Shown: piece after piece, positions 34,220 through 42,037 of the stretch
Layout of the letters: each line of letters opens with the position of its first letter
How positions within the stretch are numbered: the first letter of the stretch is position 1
Origin: Muricoccus nepalensis
Lineage (GTDB): Bacteria; Pseudomonadota; Alphaproteobacteria; Acetobacterales; Acetobacteraceae
DNA: 64,000 nt
Reading direction: 5' to 3'
Assembly (NCBI RefSeq): GCF_006438825.1
Contig: NZ_RCZP01000020.1
Location: forward strand, 1,166 to 65,165
Position numbers and translations under genes: made by a program
The notes under the pieces: model-generated
What the model was told of the DNA's origin: nothing
Seen by the model: only the letters and a program-made list of their open reading frames with translations
The model's database searches: none

Positions 34220-35823
34220 CTACGGACCCTTGCGGCCTTCGCTTGACGCGGTGCCGGTTTCGTCGGCGGCCCAGCGCCAGGGCATGAGTTCGTCGATACG
34301 GCTGTTGGCCAGCCGTTGACGAGGCGCGTGAGCACGTCGGTAAGGTAGCGCTGCGGATCGACGCCGTTGAGCTTGCAGGTTTCAACCAGCGAGGCCATGG
34401 CCGCCCACCTGGCCCCGCCATCGTCGCCGGAGGCGAACAGCGCATTCTTTCGGCTGAGGCAGAGCGGGCGGATGGCGCGCTCCACGGTGTTCGTGTCGAG
34501 CTCGATCGTGCCGTTATCGAGGAACCGCACCAGGCCCTCGTGATGGTTCAGCGCATAGCGGATGGCCTCCGCGGTCGGGCTGCTGCCGGGCAGGCGCGCG
34601 AGCTGCGCCGTCAGTCAGGCGAACAGGTCCTCGACGAGGGGTTGGCTCCTCGCCTGTCGGGCGGCGTGGCGGATGTCGGGCGGCTTGCCGCGCACCTCTG
34701 CCTCGATCGCGTAGAGGGCGGCGATCCTCTGCAGCGTCTCGGCGGCGATTGGCGCTGTCTGGCCCTTCGCCAGCTCGATGAACCCCCGGCGGACATGCGA
34801 CCAGCAGAATGCCAGCGTAATGCCCTCGCTTGCCGCGGCGAGCGCCTTGTAGGCGCCGTAGCCGTCGCACTGCAGGATCCCGCGATAGCCGGCCAGCAGG
34901 TCCTTGGCGTGCTCGGCACCACGGCCGGGCGCGTAGTGGAACACCACGGCCGGCGGGTCCGCCCCGCCCCAGGGCCGGTCGTCGCGCGCGATCGCCCAGG
35001 CGTAACCCTTCTTCGTCTTGCCGCGGCCGGGGTCCAGGACCGGCATGGTGGTCTCGTCGGCGAACAGCCGCGCCGAGGCCAGCAGGATCTCCCGCATGCG
35101 GCGCACCACGGGGACGATCTCCATTGCGCCCGTGCCGGCCCAGTCAGCCAGCACCTCCCGGCCGATCGCGATCCCCTGCCGCGCCAGGATCTGCGACTGC
35201 CGATACAGCGGCAGGTGGTCGGCGTAGCGGGAGACGAGGACGTGGGCGACGGTCGCCTCGGTCGGTACACCGCCCTCGATCAGGCGGGCCGGCGCGGGCT
35301 CCTGCAGCACCACGCCGGGGCAGGTCCGGCAGGCCAGCTTCGGGCGCCTGGTCACGAGCACCCGGAACTGTGCGGGGATCACGTCCAGCCGCTCGGCGGT
35401 GTCGGTGCCGATCTCCACCAGCGGGCCCTGGCAGCAGGGGCAGGACGTCACCTCGGGCGCCAGCACCTGCTCGACCCGCGGCAGATGCGCCGGCAGCCGG
35501 CCCCGGCCGGCCCGGCAGCGCCTGGCCTGGTTGTCGCGGAGCGTCGGGGACGCCTTGCCCGCCTCGGCCGCGTTGCCGGCCAGCGTCGCCTCGATCTCCT
35601 CGAACGCGAACAGCAGCTGGTCCTCCGGGAGCCGCTCCGACCTTGTCCCGAACTGCCGGCGCCGCAGCTTCAGCAGCAGGTGCTGGAGGCGCTCATTCTG
35701 GCTCGCCAGCAGGTCACGTTCGGCGATCAGGGTGTCGACCAATGCCCGCGTCTCGAGTAGCAGCGCCCGCAGCGCCGCAGGGTCCTCCGGCAGTGTCGGC
35801 GTGTCGTCTCCCGCGGCGCGCAT
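34220..35823 (-). pseudogene. tnpC: IS66 transposase TnpC, broken
   Basis: The reading frame encodes the IS66 transposase: coiled-coil N-terminus, zinc-finger region CPCCQG with CRTC, then the DDE domain (LFADETTMPVLDPGRGKTK, LQCDGYGAYKAL, LDTNTVERAIRPLCLSRKNALF). A TGA at 34615-34617 sits where relatives have TGG (LFA-Trp-LTAQL), and a one-base loss near 34309 shifts the last ~35 codons; restoring it leads to a stop at 34220. Both lesions make the copy unable to produce full-length transposase. Confidence 0.88.
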
Positions 35824-35836
35824 CGTGCCGCGGAGT

Positions 35837-36193
35837 TTATGCGGGCGCACTCGGCGTGGGAATCTCCCGCACCGCCTGAACGCGTCGCCAGTCGATCCCG
35901 TCGAACAGCGCGGCGAACTCCACTGGCGTCAGACGCACCATGCCGTCCACCACCGCCGGCCAGCGAAACGCGCCGCCCTCCAACTGCTTCCAGATCAGGA
36001 CCAGGCCGCTGCCATCCCAGAGGAGGATCTTGATCCGGTCGGCGCGCCGCGAGCGGAACACCAGCACCGCCCCCGAGAAAGGATCGGCACCAAGCACCTC
36101 GGCAGCCAGCGCCGCCAGGCTGTGCGCGCCCTTGCGGAAGTCCACAGGCTTTGTCGCCAGCAGGATCCGCGCGCCAGCTGGTGGCGCGATCAT
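35837..36193 (-). CDS. tnpB: IS66 accessory protein TnpB
   Basis: 118 residues, ATG 36193 overlapping the tnpA stop by 4 bp. RILLATKPVDFRKGAHSLA and VLVFRSRRADRIKILLWDG are the IS66 Orf2 (TnpB) signature. Required for IS66 transposition, exact role unknown. Appears intact. Confidence 0.92.
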   Translation of the reverse strand: MIAPPAGARILLATKPVDFRKGAHSLAALAAEVLGADPFSGAVLVFRSRRADRIKILLWDGSGLVLIWKQLEGGAFRWPAVVDGMVRLTPVEFAALFDGIDWRRVQAVREIPTPSAPA

Positions 36194-36519
36194 GCCACGG
36201 ATGCCCGAAGCGCCCGCAACACCCTCGTCAGCAGCTCGCCGTCCGTACCAGGCGCTACGCGCAGTACCGCACCGGCGAGCCTCACCTCGATCGACGGCGG
36301 CGTACCTGCTGCTGGCGAAGCCGCCGCCTCGGGCACGACAGGCGCGGGCTCCGAGACAATCGGCACGAACTCCAGCGGTACGACCCCAGCACGCCGCATC
36401 TCCCGCCGCCACGTGAACACCTGCTGTGAACTGACCTGCCAGCGCCGCGCTACGTCAGCCACCACTGTGCCGGGCTGCAGCGTCTCCTCGACAATCCGGC
36501 CTTGTCGTCGTCCGACCAC
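36190..36519 (-). CDS. tnpA: IS66 accessory protein TnpA
   Basis: 109 residues. The N-terminal HTH (GTVVADVARRWQVSSQQVFTWRREM) is typical, quoted here as VVADVARRWQVSSQQVFTW. The C-terminal part (PSIEVRLAGAVLRVAPGTD) matches IS66 TnpA. The start is GTG 36519; the true start may lie a little upstream. Likely a DNA-binding transposition helper. Confidence 0.85.
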   Translation of the reverse strand: MVGRRQGRIVEETLQPGTVVADVARRWQVSSQQVFTWRREMRRAGVVPLEFVPIVSEPAPVVPEAAASPAAGTPPSIEVRLAGAVLRVAPGTDGELLTRVLRALRASVA

Positions 36520-36684
36520 TTCCGTCGACGACCAGGTCCCGTCAGAACCTCTACCCGCCGATACCCGCCGTCCTTCGTGTCATCGCTAATGTCGACCATA
36601 ATGCCGGCTCGAAGCCCCATGCCCCATGCCGAACCAGCACATTCACCGCCCGCGCCGGAACATGGGCCTCGTGGCCGCGCTTAC

Positions 36685-36708
36685 AGTTCAGAGGTACCGA
36701 CGATCTGA
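36685..36708 (+). other. Severed 3' end of the hybrid kinase gene
   Basis: After the right end of the IS66 the sequence resumes with the duplicated AGTTCAGA and continues GGTACCGACGATCTGA. Read in the kinase frame it gives SSEVPTI and a stop. These last codons were displaced 2.5 kb from the rest of the gene by the insertion. Confidence 0.85.
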
Positions 36709-37027
36709 CTGCGCTTTGTGCGACTGTCTACGTAACAGGCGCGTATGAAATGTTCGCTTTCGGGACAGCGCCTGCTGCAATTCTATAGCCGACATGGGCG
36801 CACAGCAGCAGTCGTAGCGCTGCGCGTCTATGTCTGCTGTCCACCCTCCCCGGCGCTAGCCCCGGCCTGGAAAGCTGCCGCGGCAGGCGACCCAAACCGG
36901 CCCCTCGTGCCCAACCATGCAACCGGTCAAGTTTGGCCAGGAGGCGACCGGCCGCTCTTCCGCGCGACGTGCGGAAAAGTAGCCATCGAGCAAAGGCCCA
37001 GGCCGGGCGGCCCTCAGCCCTTCGTCG
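36709..37027. other. Intergenic region without a gene
   Basis: About 320 bp between the kinase tail and the GST-like gene. I see no protein-like frame and no clear repeat or hairpin terminator. Confidence 0.5.
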
Positions 37028-37635
37028 TCAGTCCGATACCGGCGTGGCAAGCATGGAGGGGCGTTGCCGGAACGCCTCGTACCATGACGTAAGGCGCGGC
37101 CGTCCCCGACGGAAGTCGTCGCCAATGGTGCGGAACTCGATCCAGCCGAGTGCCGTTCCCAGCGCGATCTGGCCGATCTCGACAGGGCTGTCAGGGGGCA
37201 CCGAGTCCCGCTCGAGCGAGTCATAGGTCTGACTGAGCTTGCGAAGGTGGGCTCGTTCCCAGTCTGGCCATTGCAGTCCAGGCGGTCGATTTCGCTCGCG
37301 ACGGACTGCGACTGCCGCGTCGCACAGGCCGTCCGCAAGGGCATGCATCCGCAGGGAGCGCCACCGCTCCTCCCCAGCCTGCTGGAAGAGCTTCGAGCCG
37401 GCAACCAGGCTGTCGAGGTACTCGCAGATGACGGCAGAGTCGAAGAGGTCCGGGCCGTCCTCCCGCAGCAGGACCGGCACTTTCCCAAGAGGATTGGCCA
37501 AGTTGACCTCGGATCTGGACCGGAGGGGGCTGGTCTCGACCGAGACGACCTCCAGCTCGTCCTGCAACCCAAGCTCATGCGCGCAGACCATTGTCTTGCG
37601 GGCGTAGGGGAGGACGCGAGGTACAGGAGTCTCAC
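37028..37635 (-). pseudogene. Glutathione S-transferase-like gene with an N-terminal frameshift
   Basis: Most of the gene reads as a soluble GST: PYARKTMVCAHELGL, LANPLGKVPVLL, FDSAVICEYLD (the thioredoxin-fold glutathione-binding motifs) and a helical C-terminal domain ending WYEAFRQRPSMLATPVSD. The expected start, GTG 37635 inside the dapA-like stop (GTGA), gives MRLLYLASSPT and then leaves frame. One extra base in the C-run near 37608 would join it to YARKTMV. It is either a real frameshift or a sequencing error. The coupling to the upstream gene fits the normal operon start. Confidence 0.78.
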
Positions 37636-38555
37636 GGGCGCGATCCTTCCGGAGCCAGGATCCAGAACCGCTCCATCTGCTGATCGATTTGGGCGGCCAG
37701 CCCATCGCTCACGGGGAGCATCGGCAGCCGCACCTCCGGGGTGTCGATCAGCCCGGCGCGCCAGAGCCAATACTTGATCGGCGCGGGACTTGGCTCGGTG
37801 AACAGGAGCCGCGGCAGTTCGCAGATACTGTGCCAGGCGGCCAGTGCCCCGGGAGCGTCACCGTCGCGGAACAGGTGGCGCACGGTGGCGAAAGCGCGAG
37901 CCCCGACATGTGCGGAGGCGGTGATCCCGCCGTCCGCACCCCCGGCGAGCATGGTGTGGAACAGGGCGTCCTCCCCGGTCAGCACGGAAAAGCCGGGTGG
38001 CTTGCGGCGGAGCAGGTCGAGAGACTGCGCCATGTCGGCCGAGCAATCCTTCACGCCAACGATGTTCGGCAGTGCGGCAAGCTCCAGCATGGCCGCGTTG
38101 CCGAGGTTCACGCCGGTTCGATAGGGGATGTTGTAGATCATGATTGGCCGGGCCGTAGCGTCAGCTAGGGTGGAGAAGTGGCGGATCATCCCCTCCTGCG
38201 AGGGCCGCGTGTAGTAGGGACAGGCGATCAGATAGCCGTCCAGCGGCCACGCCGCGCTGTGCCCCAGGGCCTTCGCGAGCTTGCGTGTGTCGCTTCCGGA
38301 GAGGCCCAGGAAGAGAGGCAGGCGCCGCCCGGCCGCGGTCAGTTCCTTTGCGGTGATGGCGACGAGGTGCTCGACCTCCTCTTCGTCCAGGGTCAAGCCC
38401 TCACCTGTTGTGGCTGCAAGGATCAAGCCGTCAATCGGCTCGCAGGCGTAGTGCCGCACCAGCCTGCGCAGCGAGGACTCGTCCAGCATGCCGTCGCGGA
38501 ACGGCGTGATGAGCGGCAGCCAGAGGCCGTTCGGTATCGAGGGGTTCGTTTCCAT
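37632..38555 (-). CDS. Dihydrodipicolinate synthase family aldolase (DapA-like)
   Basis: 307 residues, ATG start. A class I aldolase TIM barrel: ATTGEGLTL (the TT of the pyruvate-binding loop), the Tyr in YNIPYRTGVN with the following Arg, and the Schiff-base Lys in IVGVKDCSAD. Length fits DapA (about 290-300). Whether it makes 4-hydroxy-tetrahydrodipicolinate or acts in sugar-acid breakdown like related lyases cannot be told from sequence. It overlaps the GST-like gene downstream, which suggests a small catabolic or detoxification operon carried as cargo. Confidence 0.87.
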   Translation of the reverse strand: METNPSIPNGLWLPLITPFRDGMLDESSLRRLVRHYACEPIDGLILAATTGEGLTLDEEEVEHLVAITAKELTAAGRRLPLFLGLSGSDTRKLAKALGHSAAWPLDGYLIACPYYTRPSQEGMIRHFSTLADATARPIMIYNIPYRTGVNLGNAAMLELAALPNIVGVKDCSADMAQSLDLLRRKPPGFSVLTGEDALFHTMLAGGADGGITASAHVGARAFATVRHLFRDGDAPGALAAWHSICELPRLLFTEPSPAPIKYWLWRAGLIDTPEVRLPMLPVSDGLAAQIDQQMERFWILAPEGSRP

Positions 38556-38996
38556 GATGTCCGCCTCCTGTGCCGGAGACGGGACCTGAAGGTGACCCCG
38601 TCCAACCGGCGGGGTTCAACCTGATCCTGTTGCGCTACGACTTACCGAGCGCGACGAACCGGGGTGCCCCTTGCGAGGCACTTCTTCGACGTCGCGGGCT
38701 TGGCATAGCGGTGGATCACACCGTGATCGTTCCAGCGTCGGGAGAAGTCGTCAAGGTGCTGCCATGCGGTCAGCAAGACTGCATGCAGGAGACTGTGGTA
38801 CTCCCCGCCATTGCCTGGCTGTTCTGACCTTCTTGCTGGCTAGGCTTTGAGGGCCATGGCCGCTTTGGGGTGAGTGGCCTTGCCTTCCGAACAGCCGAGT
38901 TAGGCGCCAAGCCCTCCTTGAAGAGCGGTGCGCCGATGTCTGGTTTCCATCGGAACTAGAGTTCGGCCTTGAACTTGTGGACCGCCATAGGACGAC
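38556..38996. other. Intergenic region without a gene
   Basis: About 440 bp between divergent genes. No convincing coding frame; presumably holds the promoters of the DapA-like gene and of the rightward hypothetical gene. Confidence 0.5.
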
Positions 38997-39563
38997 GTGA
39001 TCCTGTCCCCCTCTATGGGGAACCGTGTGTGCCTGGAGCTTCGCGGCTCCAATCTGCCTATCCTGGTCGAAGAGGACGAAAAGGATGTTGCTTGGCTAAC
39101 GAGCAACAACGGCTTGCCGCTGTTCTGGATCGCGTTGCTACGGGAGAAGGACCTGAGTGGTCCTTGGGAGGAAGGAATTCGCGCTGCCTTCGCGGACCCG
39201 GAGAAGTTCCTTGTGGAACCGCTCCGCCTGGATTGGCGGGAGGCGCGCGCGAACCTTGCCTCAGCTCGGAGCCGGGCTGAGGCCCGCCTGCCTGAATTAT
39301 TCCCGCTGCTGCAGGCGTGGGAAGCCGGGCTGCTGACGCTGGCTGATCGGGGCCCCGCACAGGAATTGCGCCTGGATCTCGCGGAGTACGCGAACTTTCA
39401 CGAGAATGCGGATGCCTTCCTCGAGGAGCTGCGTCGCGGCGTGCACCTTTGGCATGGCGGCAGCCGGTTTGGCGTTCCAACCGTAACCAACATCGGACGC
39501 GATCTGATAGGGTTCAACGGACTGACTGACGAATCCTTCCCGGCAACGCTTCCCGCATGGTAG
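38997..39563 (+). CDS. Hypothetical protein (188 aa)
   Basis: Starts at GTG 38997 or ATG 39015. I recognise no family. The protein is soluble and acidic: ILVEEDEKDVAWLTSNNGL, LFWIALLREKDLSG, then a long helical middle (LDWREARANLASARSRAEAR), and a C-terminus VTNIGRDLIGFNGLTDESF. It has real protein character and normal amino-acid use. No partner gene is evident; a small two-helix membrane protein follows 55 bp later. Confidence 0.65.
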   Translation: MILSPSMGNRVCLELRGSNLPILVEEDEKDVAWLTSNNGLPLFWIALLREKDLSGPWEEGIRAAFADPEKFLVEPLRLDWREARANLASARSRAEARLPELFPLLQAWEAGLLTLADRGPAQELRLDLAEYANFHENADAFLEELRRGVHLWHGGSRFGVPTVTNIGRDLIGFNGLTDESFPATLPAW

Positions 39564-39617
39564 CCGGGTCGGCCCGTTCCAGGATCGCCTGGGGCTACCG
39601 TTGGGCGCACTGGACCG

Positions 39618-39803
39618 GTGCACGCCCTTGAGAGAGCCGCCAAATGGGGCATGGTCCTGCTCTTTGCGGCAATCGTTCTCAGCGCAGCGCTGGTGGGCGC
39701 CAAGGTGTTTGGACCGGCCGGGACGTCGATCGGGGGCGGGCTCGGCCTGGTCGTAGCGTGCATCGTGGTCTGGAGATGGGTCAAGCGGGTCTCGCACCGG
39801 TGA
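39618..39803 (+). CDS. Possible small membrane protein (61 aa)
   Basis: GTG start. Two hydrophobic stretches (WGMVLLFAAIVLSAALVGA and SIGGGLGLVVACIVVWRWV) separated by a short Gly/Pro loop, with basic ends, look like a two-pass membrane peptide. No family recognised; no strong ribosome-binding site. Confidence 0.45.
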   Translation: MHALERAAKWGMVLLFAAIVLSAALVGAKVFGPAGTSIGGGLGLVVACIVVWRWVKRVSHR

Positions 39804-39837
39804 TGGGCAACGCAGCTTCACGCGTGCTCACTAAAGG

Positions 39838-39895
39838 CCATGTAAAACAGATGGTTGTTTGGCAGTCCAAACCGTCTTTTCAGATTGCGAAATCG
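39838..39895. repeat. Degenerate recombinase site upstream of copy 3
   Basis: CCAAACCGTCTTTTCAGATTG (39867-39887, 21 bp; key parts CCAAAC, CCGT, GATTG) resembles the core and right flank of sites 1 and 2. It lies 35 bp before recombinase copy 3, the same relative place as in the other two copies, but is much diverged. Confidence 0.45.
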
Positions 39896-39922
39896 GAGCG
39901 CCAGGGGCAGGATCGAGGCCTT

Positions 39923-40582
39923 ATGACCGCCTCCCCCGCCTCCGCCAGCCCGCGCTTCGTGGCCTACTACCGCGTCTCAACCGACAAGCAGGGCCGCTCC
40001 GGCCTCGGCCTCGACGCTCAGCGTGAAGCAGTCGCCCGACACGCCGCAGGCTGCGGTGGGGCCGTCCTCGCGGCTTTCGAGGAAGTGGAGAGCGGCCGGC
40101 GGGGTGACCGCCCCCAGCTTGCCCTCGCCATGGCCAAATGCCGCCTTCGGCGCTGCGTGCTGCTGATTGCCAAGCTCGACCGCCTGGCCCGCGACGCCCA
40201 CTTCCTGCTCGGCCTCGAAAAAGCGGGCGTCGAGTTCGTCGCCGCCGATATGCCCTACGCCAACCGCCTCACGATCGGCGTCATGGCCCTGGTCGCCGAG
40301 GAGGAGGCGCGCGCTACCTCGGCGCGGACGAAGGCGGCGCTCGCGGCGGCGAAGACGAGGGGGATCCGGCTCGGCAACCCGCAACTCCGGCCCGGCGACA
40401 GCGAGACAGCAGCCGGCGCGCGTGACGCATGGTCCTCGGCCGCAGGGCGGCGCGCGGAAGAGGTTATGCCCTACCTTGATGCGGCCCGCCGCGCCGGCGC
40501 CTCGACACTCCAGCAGCTGGCGGACGCGCTCACCGCACTGTCCGTCGTCGAATGCTTTGGGACAGAGAGGGTGCTGGCTTAG
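39923..40582 (+). CDS. Serine recombinase copy 3, C-terminus altered at IS3 junction
   Basis: 219 residues, ATG start (MTASPASASPRFVAYYRVST). The catalytic domain is complete: YRVSTDKQGRSGLGLDAQ, AKLDRLARDAHF. The C-terminal DNA-binding part runs as far as RRAGASTLQQLADALTA and then diverges into SVVECFGTERVLA, reading into the left end of the IS3 element at 40558. The final helix segment (the G-x-x-W...R region of the sister copies) is missing, so DNA binding is probably impaired. Confidence 0.8.
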   Translation: MTASPASASPRFVAYYRVSTDKQGRSGLGLDAQREAVARHAAGCGGAVLAAFEEVESGRRGDRPQLALAMAKCRLRRCVLLIAKLDRLARDAHFLLGLEKAGVEFVAADMPYANRLTIGVMALVAEEEARATSARTKAALAAAKTRGIRLGNPQLRPGDSETAAGARDAWSSAAGRRAEEVMPYLDAARRAGASTLQQLADALTALSVVECFGTERVLA

Positions 40583-40612
40583 TGGAGGCTCCGGCGCATC
40601 TGGTTGTTGACG

Positions 40613-41593
40613 TTAGGCGGCTTGACGTTGGTGCAGCAAGCGCCGCTGCTGGATGGTCTGGCGCTTGATGCGTTCCCGCTCGAGCAGGATGGTCTGCCCT
40701 CGGCCGAGATAGACGTCGGCCGGGGTGAGGTTCTGCAGGCTCTCGTGGTAGCGCTGGTGATTGTAGTGCTCGACGAAGGCCTCGATCTGCGCCTCAAGGT
40801 GGCCGGGCAGGAGGTAGTGCTCGAGCAGGATCCGGTTCTTCAGCGTCTGATGCCAGCGCTCGATCTTGCCCCCGGTCTGCGGGTGGCAGGGAGCGCCGCG
40901 GACGTGCTCCATGCGCTTCTCGTCGAGCCACTTGGCCAGGTCATCTGCGATGTAGCAGGGGCCGTTGTCGGAGAGCAGTCGCGGCCGGTGCAGGACCTTT
41001 GCCTAGTCGCAGCCGGAGGCAGCGAGTGCTGCCTCCAGTGTTTCGGTGACGTCGGCGGCCGCCATGGTGGTGCAGAGCTTCCAGGCGATAATGTACCGGG
41101 AGAAGTCGTCGAGCACGGTGGAGAGATAGAACCAGCCCCAGCCGGTCACCTTCAGGTAGGTGAAGTCCGTCTGCCAGAGCTGGTTCGGTGCCGTGGTCTT
41201 GGTGTGGAACTCCTCGGCTGCCTTGACCACGATGAAGGCCGGGCTGGTGATCAGGTCATGCGCCTTGAGCAGGCGATAGACGGAAGCTTCCGAGACAAAG
41301 TAGCGCTCCTGATCGGTGAACCGCACCGCGAGCTCACGCGGGGACAGCTCGGGCGCCTCCAGCGCCAAGTCCACAATCCGGGATCGCACCGCGTCGGGGA
41401 TGCGGTTCCAGACCCGGTCCGGTCGGGATGGCTTGTCCCCCAGCGCCTCAGGACCGCCGTCCCGGTACAAGTCATACCAGCGGTAGAAGGTCGCCCGTGG
41501 GATCCCGAGCCGCTCCAGGGTGCGCCGGACCGGCAGGTGTGATCCCTCGACCAGGCGGATGATCTCGAGCTTCTCGGCGGCGGGGTACCTCAT
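40613..41593 (-). pseudogene. IS3 transposase OrfB with an internal stop
   Basis: The frame encodes an IS3 OrfB with HTH (LERLGIPRATFYRWYDLY) and the DDE catalytic domain: first Asp in LWQTDFTYLKV, second in LLSDNGPCYI, Glu in GGKIERWHQTLKNR. A TAG at 41003-41005 sits between the first and second catalytic Asp (SGCD-stop-AKVLHRP); a Gln codon CAG is expected there. Otherwise intact to the end (QQRRLLHQRQAA). The start ATG overlaps the orfA stop. Confidence 0.88.
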
Positions 41594-41970
41594 TCGCGGC
41601 CGTCCTCATCCGCGATCAAACTTTTTTTGAGTAGCCGCAGCTCGAGCGCCTGCTCCGCCACCACCTCCTTGAGGCTGCGCGCCTCCTGGCGCAGTTCCTT
41701 GACCTCGTCGGTGGTGGCCGCCCGGGCCGTGTCCCCGGCCAGGCGGCGCTTGCCCGCCTCCAGGAACTCCTTGGACCACGTGTAGTAGAGGCTCTCCGCG
41801 ATGCCCTCGCGGCGGCATAGGGCCGCGATGCTCTCCTCCCCCCGCAAACCCTCCAGCACGATCCGGATCTTGTCCTCAGCCGAGTAGTGCTTGCGGGTCG
41901 CACGGCGGATGTCGCGCACCACCCGATCGGCGGGCGCCTTCGCGTTCGGTGTCGCTGGCTTCTGGCTCAT
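41590..41970 (-). CDS. IS3 transposase OrfA
   Basis: 126 residues, ATG 41970. HTH_Tnp_1 type: HYSAEDKIRIVLEGLRGE, IAALCRREGIAESLYYTW, then a leucine-zipper helix (ELRQEARSLKEVVAEQALEL). A run of seven A (complement of 41622-41628) near the 3' end is the usual slippery site for programmed frameshifting into OrfB. Confidence 0.9.
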   Translation of the reverse strand: MSQKPATPNAKAPADRVVRDIRRATRKHYSAEDKIRIVLEGLRGEESIAALCRREGIAESLYYTWSKEFLEAGKRRLAGDTARAATTDEVKELRQEARSLKEVVAEQALELRLLKKSLIADEDGRE

Positions 41971-42037
41971 GGCTCGTTCCCTGGCGGTTACGATGAGCCG
42001 GAAACCCTCCTTTCCTCAACCATCCCCGCCTGTCTCA

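Larger units (their letters stand above)
34209..36684 (-). mobile_element. IS66-family insertion sequence, complete with 8-bp target duplication
   Basis: A 2476-bp element bounded by terminal inverted repeats beginning GTAAGCGCGGCC at 34209 and its complement ending at 36684. The flanks AGTTCAGA at 34201-34208 and again at 36685-36692 are an exact 8-bp target duplication, the length expected for IS66. Inside are tnpA, tnpB and a broken tnpC, all on the minus strand. The intact duplication shows a simple transposition into the 3' end of the kinase gene. Confidence 0.93.
40558..42037 (-). mobile_element. IS3-family insertion sequence
   Basis: Imperfect terminal inverted repeats (TGGGACAGAGAGGG at 40558; complement of TGAGACAGGCGGGG ending at 42037) enclose orfA and a broken orfB on the minus strand, about 1480 bp. 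No matching target duplication is seen: the left flank ends GCTT and the right flank begins TGAG. The left neighbour is a recombinase 3' end and the right neighbour the cut-off end of a kinase gene, so a deletion or rearrangement probably occurred at the IS. Confidence 0.8.
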
